Under the pieces are notes generated by a model, which was given only the letters and a program-made list of their open reading frames with translations, was not told where the DNA came from and did not search any database. Below, one piece after another: positions 9,896 through 21,000 of a stretch of 64,000 nt of DNA; position 1 is the stretch's first letter; each line of letters starts with the position of its first letter. Source of the DNA: Symsagittifera roscoffensis (taxonomy: Eukaryota; Xenacoelomorpha; Acoela; Convolutidae); assembly GCF_963678635.1 (NCBI RefSeq), contig NC_087064.1:5306411-5370410 (forward strand), written 5' to 3'. The position numbers and the translations under genes were made by a program.

Positions 9896-11510
9896 AAAAT
9901 TGACAAAACAATTTTCGAAGTAATTTAAAAAGACAGAAATTGAATGAGTTCAACTCGATAGCGCAGAATTGCTCAAATTAATTATGATATGTACCCTGGT
10001 GATATGCAAGGATATTCCAACCGGAAATTCAAATTTTTCCCCGTTAAAAACATTGTCTACTGATTTCGGACCAGGAAATTATTTGTTATGCCCTGACACG
10101 CTCAATTTATTGGAGAATCTAATTTACTTAAAAGTGTTTTCTCATGGTGACAAGTTCTATTTTTTAAAAATTCGAACTTAGTTACCAGTGGTTCTGCCCA
10201 TGCAATTCTAAATTTTTTTTTCTGTTTTTGCTGAAAAGGTTATTTTTTGGCATGAATGGGTTTGGCTGTGGTAATACTATTTTAGTCGCCCAAACAGATA
10301 GTGGCGTTTTAAAGCGAGAAACTTGATAGTTGAAAAAAAGTTATCGGCTCAACCGGTGTCTAGATAAGTGTTGTCAGCTTAATTGGGGCCCGGCGAACTT
10401 TTCTGATAATTGCGCATGAAATTAGCAAGCATTATCAAGTTGGAAGATAGACTTTTTATGTAAATTTTTGTTCAAGAAAACCACTGAATCATTTGTGCCA
10501 ATAAATAGCGCATCATTTGGCAACAGATACAATTTGGGCATGTTTTCTTTCAAAATGCCCACTTCACACGTGCAAGAGCAATTATCTCTAGTCGGGAGCT
10601 AGACTTTTCACGTTAACATTTTTTCGTACAAATTGCTTTTTTTAAAACTATAACTTCCAGGCTTCTCCTGACTTCGTCTAGACGTAATACTTCGGATTGG
10701 ATTTTTTTCAGTACGAATGAAATTGAAATTTTGAACTAGTCGGATTTTCGTTTGTCTGCTTAAAAATTGTTGACCTTATTTCCAAAACTCGAAATTTTTT
10801 ACAATTTTTTTTGCTATAAATTCAGTCTTACTGTTTTTTGTCAATTTACTACATAATCGCTCAAAATTTTCTTTGATAATACTCATGTTGTTTTTGTTTT
10901 CGGCTCAATGGGCGTCTACTCAATTTTTGCTAATCTGCTTTGCTTCCATGGTTGACTTTCAGTTCTTGTTGGCTGTAAACAAACTCGGAGTTTTAATAAT
11001 TCCAAATGTTTGTATTTTTTTCGCTCAAAAGGCTTATTCATTTTAAATCTTTTGTTCATATCTTATTTTGGCTTAGCCTCAAACAGCGTCGTTTGACGAG
11101 CAATAAAATAGTTTAAATCATGATTCGAGAAAAATAGATTTATAATGCAAAGAAAGACTATTAAAGCAAAAACTACCGAGTCAAATACTGAGAAAACTAT
11201 ATCAAAGAAAGCCTCTTAGATAGCCCAATAAAAATTTAGGAGGGTACAATCTCCAATTTGAAGTTGTAGTTTTTCGTTCAGTTTGTCCAGATAATTTAAA
11301 TCAACAGAGAAAAAGACTGTTTAAACAAAAAAAGAACTAATTAAGCAAATCATATTTGTAAATATTGGTTATTTGCTTCTGTAATAATATCATATAATGC
11401 TCTTCTAGTTGCGAAGTTCTAGCATGAAATGAATTTAAAAATTATCATGATTGAAGTAAATTGTGTTAAAAAAAATTGTCATTATTCAGAAGCCAAAATT
11501 AAATTTTTAG

Positions 11511-11591
11511 GTGGGATTGAACAACGACTCTTTGCTGAAAGAATTTCACGATCTTCAGAAACAAGTCGGATTCGGGGACCCATCCTTCTAG
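11511..11591 (+). CDS. CFAP70: CFAP70 terminal exon, copy 2
   Basis: Acceptor and frame intact. It differs from copy 1 by one base that changes KEIH to KEFH, as in copy 3. It could splice in phase to the exon ending at 8084. Confidence 0.65.
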   Translation: MGLNNDSLLKEFHDLQKQVGFGDPSF

Positions 11592-11669
11592 AAAGTTCTG
11601 TCCTTACCATCCTCGCAACACTTATGTTCTTTGAACTCGAATTAAAATCTATCTATCCTACAAAATAGA

Positions 11670-11731
11670 TTTATTGTAAAAAACATATGTACAAAATGTA
11701 AACTGTATGTGTAAATATTGATGTAAATAAA
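11670..11731. promoter_or_regulatory. Opposed poly(A) signals, unit 2
   Basis: TTTATT at 11670-11675 (- strand AATAAA) and AATAAA at 11726-11731 (+), as in unit 1. Confidence 0.55.
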
Positions 11732-11937
11732 TCCCAAATTCTTGGATTTCGATCTAACTCAAATCTCTTCAAATCAATCATTTGTTTCAAAATCATAGAT
11801 TAATTTTTTAAAAGGAAAAAGCATTCAGTCTTGCATAAGTTTTGTTTTCCGAAAATTAGAAAACTACAATTGGTAAATGTCATGAATAGATGATTTAGTT
11901 TTTTCTGCACTTGAATGAAACAGCTAGTTGTGTTTGA

Positions 11938-12048
11938 TCACAAGTTGTTGCTGATTTGGTTCACCCTGTTCATCAGTTCCATCATCCGCTCCGTAGCCTG
12001 GTTCACGTCTTCTTCGGTAGCAGCAGAGTTCAGTCGGTCCGACGAAGT
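11938..12048 (-). CDS. DCC/NEO1: DCC-like terminal exon (P3), middle copy
   Basis: Identical to the copies in units 1 and 3, with intact acceptor and stop. Confidence 0.7.
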   Translation of the reverse strand, partial: TSSDRLNSAATEEDVNQATERMMELMNRVNQISNNL

Positions 12049-14520
12049 CTAAAGCACAAATTCTTTTTAATGGGCCACTACATTCTCTCATTGAAAACGT
12101 GCATAAAAAAACTCGAATTCTTGCAAATCAGTTTTTTCTGTGGAGAAGGTCCTGTCAGATACTCTTTAAAACACCAAATGGCAAGAGTTATAACTTGACT
12201 TTTAGTTTTAGGAGTTAACTTCAATTGTTAGGTTTTCGGAAAACGATAAGAGTGTGTTGGTATCCATCAGCATAAAGGTGGAAATATTTTTCAGTTGCCT
12301 TGACTTCATATTTATCGAACTGTCTGTTGGTTATGAAACGTAACTGGAAGCAAATGATATCAGTCAGCAGAAAAACTAAAAAATATAGAAACTTTTTGAT
12401 AGCGATAGAATTTGAGCTAAAAATCAAAAATTCTGTTTAAAATGACTTCAATGAACATTGTGAAAACTTAAGGTCGTGATGATTTTGATTTTTTTTTCAG
12501 GAAGACGAAAAATTTTTCACGCTCGATTTGATTTAGTAGTTTGATTTTGATTTCTTTTTTTAGTTCAGTTCAATTTTTCTCTTGAAGAAACTCAAACTCT
12601 ACTATCGAACAGCAAGAGTGTAAATCTTTCGAAAAACGTAATCGACCTTTAGTTTCGAAAGTGAAATTTAACTTTCAGATTGCCCAGAAGAACAATCATT
12701 TTACCTATTGATCCAGTGTTCTGAAACTTGTGTAATTTATTCAAAAATTCTCGTTTACACATCTTGAAACAAGAAGAGCTTTAAAATCACGCATGGTTTT
12801 TGAAGTTCGAAAATTGAAAATTTGCCAAACAAAAGATTATTATTTTTCCTGTTTTCTTGCGTTTATTGAATTTTTATCAACTGTCTGCTGGCTATACTTG
12901 AAACAAAATTGACAAAACAATTTTCGAAGTAATTTAAAAAGACAGAAATTGAATGAGTTCAACTCGATAGCGCAGAATTGCTCAAATTAATTATGATATG
13001 TACCCTGGTGATATGCAAGGATATTCCAACCGGAAATTCAAATTTTTCCCCGTTAAAAACATTGTCTACTGATTTCGGACCAGGAAATTATTTGTTATGC
13101 CCTGACACGCTCAATTTATTGGAGAATCTAATTTACTTAAAAGTGTTTTCTCATGGTGACAAGTTCTATTTTTTAAAAATTCGAACTTAGTTACCAGTGG
13201 TTCTGCCCATGCAATTCTAAATTTTTTTTTCTGTTTTTGCTGAAAAGGTTATTTTTTGGCATGAATGGGTTTGGCTGTGGTAATACTATTTTAGTCGCCC
13301 AAATAGATAGTGGCGTTTTAAAGCGAGAAACTTGATAGTTGAAAAAAAGTTATCGGCTCAACCGGTGTCTAGATAAGTGTTGTCAGCTTAATTGGGGCCC
13401 GGCGAACTTTTCTGATAATTGCGCATGAAATTAGCAAGCATTATCAAGTTGGAAGATAGACTTTTTATGTAAATTTTTGTTCAAGAAAACCACTGAATCA
13501 TTTGTGCCAATAAATAGCGCATCATTTGGCAACAGATACAATTTGGGCATGTTTTCTTTCAAAATGCCCACTTCACACGTGCAAGAGCAATTATCTCTAG
13601 TCGGGAGCTAGACTTTTCACGTTAACATTTTTTCGTACAAATTGCTTTTTTTAAAACTATAACTTCCAGGCTTCTCCTGACTTCGTCTAGACGTAATACT
13701 TCGGATTGGATTTTTTTCAGTACGAATGAAATTGAAATTTTGAACTAGTCGGATTTTCGTTTGTCTGCTTAAAAATTGTTGACCTTATTTCCAATGCTCG
13801 AAATTTTTTACAATTTTTTTTGCTATAAATTCAGTCTTACTGTTTTTTTGTCAATTTACTACATAATCGCTCAAAATTTTCTTTGATAATACTCATGTTG
13901 TTTTTGTTTTCGGCTCAATGGGCGTCTACTCAATTTTCGCTAATCTGCTTTGCTTCCATGGTTGACTTTCAGTTCTTGTTGGCTGTAAACAAACTCGGAG
14001 TTTTAATAATTCCAATTGTTTGTATTTTTTTCGCTCAAAAGGCTTATTCATTTTAAATCTTTTGTTCATATCTTATTTTGGCTTAGCCTCAAACAGCGTC
14101 GTTTGACGAGCAATAAAATAGTTTAAATCATGATTCGAGAAAAATAGATTTATAATGCAAAGAAAGACTATTAAAGCAAAAACTACCGAGTCAAATACTG
14201 AGAAAACTATATCAAAGAAAGCCTCTTAGATAGCCCAATAAAAATTTAGGAGGGTACAATCTCCAATTTGAAGTTGTAGTTTTTCGTTCAGTTTGTCCAG
14301 ATAATTTAAATCAACAGAGAAAAAAACTGTTTAAACAAAAAAAGAACTAATTAAGCAAATCATATTTGTAAATATTGGTTATTTGCTTCTGTAATAATAT
14401 CATATAATGCTCTTCTAGTTGCGAAGTTCTAGCATGAAATGAATTTAAAAATTATCATGATTGAAGTAAATTGTGTTAAAAAAAATTGTCATTATTCAGA
14501 AGCCAAAATTAAATTTTTAG

Positions 14521-14601
14521 GTGGGATTGAACAACGACTCTTTGCTGAAAGAATTTCACGATCTTCAGAAACAAGTCGGATTCGGGGACCCATCCTTCTA
14601 G
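14521..14601 (+). CDS. CFAP70: CFAP70 terminal exon, copy 3
   Basis: Same as copy 2 (KEFH variant), intact acceptor and TAG, phase 0. It lies more than 6 kb past the first copy. Confidence 0.6.
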   Translation: MGLNNDSLLKEFHDLQKQVGFGDPSF

Positions 14602-14679
14602 AAAGTTCTGTCCTTACCATCCTCGCAACACTTATGTTCTTTGAACTCGAATTAAAATCTATCTATCCTACAAAATAGA

Positions 14680-14741
14680 TTTATTGTAAAAAACATATGT
14701 ACAAAATGTAAACTGTATGTGTAAATATTGATGTAAATAAA
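14680..14741. promoter_or_regulatory. Opposed poly(A) signals, unit 3
   Basis: TTTATT at 14680-14685 is the - strand AATAAA about 265 nt after the proximal DCC-like stop, probably its default 3' end. AATAAA (+) is at 14736-14741. Confidence 0.6.
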
Positions 14742-14947
14742 TCCCAAATTCTTGGATTTCGATCTAACTCAAATCTCTTCAAATCAATCATTTGTTTCAA
14801 AATCATAGATTAATTTTTTAAAAGGAAAAAGCATTCAGTCTTGCATAAGTTTTGTTTTCCGAAAATTAGAAAACTACAATTGGTAAATGTCATGAATAGA
14901 TGATTTAGTTTTTTCTGCACTTGAATGAAACAGCTAGTTGTGTTTGA

Positions 14948-15058
14948 TCACAAGTTGTTGCTGATTTGGTTCACCCTGTTCATCAGTTCCATCATCCGCT
15001 CCGTAGCCTGGTTCACGTCTTCTTCGGTAGCAGCAGAGTTCAGTCGGTCCGACGAAGT
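14948..15058 (-). CDS. DCC/NEO1: DCC-like exon 24: P3 motif, proximal copy
   Basis: Acceptor GTGCTTTAG|ACT, 36 codons then TGA, phase 0 with exon 23. It encodes TSSDRLNSAATEEDVNQATE and then RMMELMNRVNQISNNL, an amphipathic C-terminal helix matching the family P3 pattern (DD...ASLEGLMKQLNAI type). In this family P3 mediates receptor multimerisation and FAK binding. Confidence 0.9.
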   Translation of the reverse strand, partial: TSSDRLNSAATEEDVNQATERMMELMNRVNQISNNL

Positions 15059-18000
15059 CTAAAGCACAAATTCTTTTTAATGGGCCACTACATTCTCTCA
15101 TTGAAAACGTGCATAAAAAAACTCGAATTCTTGCAAATCAGTTTTTTCTGTGGAGAAGGTCCTGTCAGATACTCTTTAAAACAGCAAATGGCAAGAGTTA
15201 TAACTTGACTTTTAGTTTTAGGAGTTAACTTCAATTGTTAGGTTTTCGGAAAACGATAAGAGTGTGTTGGTATCCATCAGCATAAAGGTGGAAATATTTT
15301 TCAGTTGCCTTGACTTCATATTTATCGAACTGTCTGTTGGTTATGAAACGTAACTGGAAGCAAATGATATCAGTCAGCAGAAAAACTAAAAAATATAGAA
15401 ACTTTTTGATAGCGATAGAATTTGAGCTAAAAATTAAAAATTCTGTTTAAAATGACTTCAATGAACATTGTGAAAACTTAAGGTCGTGATGATTTTGATT
15501 TTTTTTTCAGGAAGACGAAAAATTTTTCACGCTCGATTTGATTTAGTAGTTTGATTTTGATTTCTTTTTTTAGTTCAGTTCAATTTTTCTCTTGAAGAAA
15601 CTCAAACTCTACTATCGAACAGCAAGAGTGTAAATCTTTCGAAAAACGTAATCGACCTTTAGTTTCGAAAGTGAAATTTAACTTTCAGATTGCCCAGAAG
15701 AACAATCATTTTACCTATTGATCCAGTGTTCTGAAACTTGTGTAATTTATTCAAAAATTCTCGTTTACACATCTTGAAACAAAAAGAGCTTTAAAATCAC
15801 GCATGGTTTTTGAAGTTCGAAAATTGAAAATTTGCCAAACAAAAGATTATTATTTTTCCTGTTTTCTTGCGTTTATTGAATTTTCATCAACTGTCTGCTG
15901 GCTATGCTTGAAACAAAATTGACAAAACAATTTTCGAAGTAATTTAAAAAGACTGAGAAATTGAATGAGTTCAACTCGATAGCGCAGAATTGCTCAAATT
16001 AATTATGATATGTACCCTGGTGATATGCAAGGATATTCCAACCGGAAATTCAAATTTTTCCCCGTTAAAAACATTGTCTACTGATTTCGGACCAGAAAAT
16101 TATTTGTTATGCCCTGACACGCTCAATTTATTGGAGAATCTAATTTACTTAAAAGTGTTTTCTCATGGTGACAAGTTCTATTTTTTAAAAATTCGAACTT
16201 AGTTACCAGTGGTTCTGCCCATGCAATTCTAAATTTTTTTTTCTGTTTTTGCTGAAAAGGTTATTTTTTGGCATGAATGGGTTTGGCTGTGGTAATACTA
16301 TTTTAGTCGCCCAAATAGATAGTGGCGTTTTAAAGCGAGAAACTTGATAGTTGAAAAAAGCTATCGGCTCAACCGGTGTCTAGATAAGTGTTGTCAGCTT
16401 AATTGGGGCCCGGCGAACTTTTCTGATAATTACGCATGAAATTAGCAAGCATTATCAAGTTGGTTATGTAAACTTTTGTTCAAGAAAACCACTGAATCAT
16501 TTGTGCCAATAAATAGCGCATCATTTGGCAACAGATACAATTTGGGCATGTTTTCTTTCAAAATGCCCACTTCACACGTGCAAGAGCAATTATCTCTAGT
16601 CGGGAGCTAGACTTTTCACGTTAACATTTTTTCGTACAAATTGCTTTTTTTAAAACTATAACTTCCAGGCTTCTCCTGACTTCGTCTAGACGTAATACTT
16701 CGGATTGGATTTTTTTCAGTACGAATGAAATTGAAATTTTGAACTAGTCGGATTTTCGTTTGTCTGCTTAAAAATTGTTGACCTTATTTCCAAAGCTCGA
16801 AATTTTTTACAATTTTTTTTTTTGCTATAAATTCAGTCTTACTGTTTTTTTGTCAATTTACTACATAATCGCTCAAAATTTTCTTTGATAATACTCATGT
16901 TGTTTTTGTTTTCGGCTCAATGGGCATCTACTCAATTTTTGACGGATTTTTGACTGCTCGTTAAATAATAGTGAAAGCTTATTTAATGCTGGCGGTTGTG
17001 TTTCTCGGCTCTCTTTCCGATATTGGCTGTTTTCGTCTCATTTTCTAATAGCTACCTAGCAATGCTAAATTTGCGCTGTATCGCAAGTCATGCAAAGCTC
17101 TGCTTTGCTTCCATGGTTGACTTTCAGTTCTTGTTGGCTGTAAACAAACTCGGAGTTTTAATAATTCCAGATGTTTGTATTTTTTTCGCTCAAAAGGCTT
17201 ATTCATTTTAAATCTTTTGTTCTTATCTTATTTTGGCTTAGCCCTAAACAGCGTCGTTTGACGAGCAATAAAATAGTTTAAATCATGTTTATTTGTTGTG
17301 AAGATATTTAAGTCGAGTTTTTCAAATTGTCTTAACGCTAAAAAATTTATGACGAAGCTTTTTTTCATCTCAACGGACGTCCTTCCATTTCTCCAGGCTT
17401 AGCTGCCAATTTATAAAAAAAATGTTTCAAAACCAATTCAACACTATAAATTAATGAGAAGGGTTTTGTTTTTTCTGGTTTTGTTTTTTCGAGTTTTGTT
17501 GAAATAATTTTCGGCTTATTGGTTTTGCCGCTTCGTTTCTGTGTATAAAAAATCAAACCGGTCCATTTTCTTTGTGGGAAACCGAATTGGTCAACTAAAT
17601 GTCAGTTTGTTAAGAGCAAATAAACTATGCATTTTGTGAATTGCGAGCGGATTCCGCTCTCTTTGTTTTTTCGTTTTCTTTGATCGTTCCAACAAAATTT
17701 TATCAAGTTTAAAGACTTGTCTCTGCATTCCAGAGACCTACACACACCAAATTGTGCGCCAATCCAGTGCACAGTTTGGCCTCGTAATTTTCAATTTTTC
17801 ATGTCACTAATCTTCAGTTCAACCAAAATAACTTACATCGTCGCTTCCTCTTGCAGCAACACCAGTTGTAGAAGCACTGGTCGAAGTGTGGAGGGGTATA
17901 GGCTGAGGGTAAGAGGGGGGCTTACTCCTTGCAACCACAGTGCTAGCCGAAGGACGAACAAACTGTGTTATAATCCCTCCTATCGAAGATCTATTGCCTT

Positions 18001-21000
18001 GATTGCTGAAGCCACCGCTACTCGTACCTGAAAGATGATTTGGAGTTCAAAGATGCAAGTCTAAGACTATAGTGGATTCGCTGGTATGAACATTATAGCC
18101 AAGATTAAATATGATTGCGCTTTCTTTGGAACTGAAAAGCGTCCAACGCCATATTTCATAACATATCGATGAGATTCAAACAAGGGAAAAATAAATTTGA
18201 TTTATCAAAATAAATAGAGGAACGGAAACAAGTGTAGAAATGATGTATTCGTGAATTTGCAACCAAGGATTGGATTGAATTATTTGAAGTGCGATGACTT
18301 TTGATCCACAACCGTCTGTTATTGCTGCTTTTAGGAAAGGTAACATGAAATAGGAACCCCATTACCCAGAGAAATCTTTTTTTAGTCAAACTAATTACAT
18401 CTTCTGAGACAAAAGAATTCTAGTAGTCGTTTTTTAATTTGCGAGTGCTCCGTTAACTGCTGTGATTCAATCATTTGCTTCGTGTGACCTCAACCTTGTA
18501 CGAACTCACCCGAACCCCCTGTTGAATAATCTCCGGGACCGCTTTTGTTCATGCTCGCATGACGAGAAACACGGGCTACTTTGGGTGACATTTGACCCAA
18601 AAATCGCTCATTTGCCGGAGAAGTCTGACCGCTTAAACATCCTTCCATCGGGGAAGTTTGACCTCTAAATCTAACTTCGGAAGGTGACCTGTGATGACCG
18701 CAAAAATGAACATCAATTGGTGATATTTGACCTCCGAAACGAGTTTCAGCTGGAGAGATTTGAGCTCTAAATTGACCCTCGCTGGGTGAGGTCTGACCCC
18801 TGAGATGAGCAAATGAAGGGGTTATTTGACCCCTACTTTGACCTACAGGGGATAGCTGGTTATTAGTCGGGACCATAGCAGGCAGAGGTAATCCCAAGGC
18901 CATCGGGTGGGATATTTTGTGATGCACGGTATTAGTGGGACTTCTTCGATTTTGGGCCATGAGGCGCAAGACGTCAGCCATAGGAGAGCTGACAAAGTTT
19001 GCAACTGGCGATTCTCTGGTACTTGGACCAGTACCTCCGCTGGTGTCTACAATTGACTCAAATTAATTGGAAAGCAAAGCATTTAAAACAGTGTTTCAAC
19101 GAGCAGTATTGTTTTTCAGGACTTCCTTCCAAGACATCTCGAAGGTTTCCTGTAGCGATAACCCGAGGGCCATATTCTTTCAGAATATAAAGTACTCATG
19201 AATATTATTGATACTCTTTAGATTTCAATACACTATACCTAAAATCATGTGGTGATTATTACAGTAAAAGCATTTGTTGTGAAAATAAAGCATCGTCTTT
19301 AAAAAATGAGTTTTAAACCACAATTGCTGAATTCAACGCACAGCTATGAAAACGGCATTCGGCTATAATCAATTTCGCGTATCCGTCTTGTGATGATTCC
19401 TCATTATGCGGTGTTCTTTTGGCCAAGGTCATTTTAGATGGCATATTTTAAATAAATTTAGACTAATCATCCATGATCGAAAGCACTATGAGAGAAGATA
19501 GGATAGGACGGAAGGGGGGGGGGGGTGTTGAGAGCTATGCAAACAAAGTTCGTCCTACCACATTGGTCCTTTTAATTACCAGATTTGTTTATAATAGTTC
19601 ATTTGAGGTAGAACTTATTTTTTTCAAATAAATTTATTTAATAAAAATTATGTTTTTTTGCGGATTTGTCGGTTACATCCTAATTTCTGCCGGCTGATTT
19701 TTTTTTCCCCAAAAGCAATTGGTTTTCTCTAGTAGGTTTTTCAAGAAATTTCTTTCCAAAGCTTGCATTTTTTGATTTTTGATTTAAACAGCTTTAAATA
19801 TCAGTGAATTTTTTTAGTTTGTAAATTCACTAACTCTGATTTGTTTTTTTTTTGGATTTTTTTCGGTTCGCCGGAGTTCGAATTATGTTATATTTGCTTA
19901 GTTAACTTATGATTGGTTGTTTCAAAAGCTCATTTTTGACGCTTCTTCTCTTCTGTCTGTTTCAGCGGAGATGGGTCGTAAAATCTTTGATTTTTACTCA
20001 AGCGAAGCGTAGTTTTATTTTAAGGTATCCACATTTTTTTCAAACTAAGTCGCAGATGAAGTTCTTCTTTATTTGATGGCATTTTCGCATTTCAAAATCT
20101 GGTCAACTGTTGCTCCACGACATTATAGTTTTGTATCTGGCTTATTTTAGCCTAATTCCTGTTTGATAAAAAAAACTTATGTTACAATTTCTGAGATTAG
20201 GTTTATATTTATTTTTTGAGACGTTTATGACAAGTTCTGCATTTTTTGCAAAAACTTAATTTTTCTCCAAATTAACCGATTTTCAAAAAATTTTTAACAG
20301 TAGAGAGACTGGCTACATTCTTGCGTGCTTAGATTTTTCGCTTGTCTCTTTTTTACCTCACAGGGCGTTCTACAATCTTCGAAATATTCAGTGGAGGGAA
20401 ATTTTTCGACCAATTTTTGTTAGATTATTTCCAATTTCTCGGGAACTACCATGACAAAACTCAAAGTAAGGATTCAATTTTAAAAAGTGATACGTGGATC
20501 TCCCCTGCATAAGCTGCTACGCTCTTATTTCGGCAGTGTTTGGTCATTAAAATAATAGAATTTTTGGTCATAAAAAGTTCAAATTTTGACATTTTGACTT
20601 TTTGGAAATTTTTTCTGTTCTCAAAAACTCCCGATGAAACTTGAGGTGAAAAGTTTTATCGAAAAAAAATTGTGAATTTCCGTTTATATAACTGGTGTCG
20701 CCCTAACTTACATGATGAAGAAAGTAACCGCCTTGAATTTATAAAAATTTCAAATTGTGCTCGTTGACAGCTTGGAAAACTTTGGGCGATCCAAGATTTT
20801 CGTCCAAGTTGGCGCTGGTCATTGATTCTCAAGTTTTGTTAAGGCTGTTTATGAACAGCATCTAAATCAAAGAAATGAAATGTTTGTAGATGAAGCTCTC
20901 TCGATTTTTTCCAAGTAGTTTTTTCAGCTTGATTTTTCAAAAACAGATGAATTGGTTCTTTCTATTCACTATTTTGTAATGCAATGAATTAAATTGTATC

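Larger units (their letters stand above)
8111..11119. repeat. 3-kb tandem unit 1 of 3
   Basis: 3,009 bp, about 98-99% alike to the next two units by eye. It starts at ATGATTCGAGAAAAATAG. It contains, left to right, the CFAP70 terminal exon (+), overlapping poly(A) signals for both strands, the DCC-like terminal exon (-), a repeat-family C copy, and AT-rich sequence ending in GTTTAAATC. Confidence 0.97.
11120..14129. repeat. 3-kb tandem unit 2 of 3 (hybrid)
   Basis: 3,010 bp. From the left edge to about 12760 its variants match unit 3; from about 12880 to the right edge most match unit 1, including the same missing segment near its right end. It is a chimera of the outer units. Confidence 0.95.
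14130..17285. repeat. 3-kb tandem unit 3 of 3
   Basis: About 3,156 bp. It is longer than the others because, near 16938-17100, it holds a segment of about 150-160 bp (including TGCTGGCGGTTGTGTTTC) missing from units 1 and 2. The segment's end (GCAAAGCTCTGCTTTGCTTCC-like) resembles sequence at about 21000, so it is probably ancestral. Confidence 0.95.

Noticed and set aside
9969..10181. 70-codon frame repeated in each tandem unit
   Set aside because: Conserved only because the DNA is triplicated; no homology or splice context recognised, and AT-rich composition suits chance.
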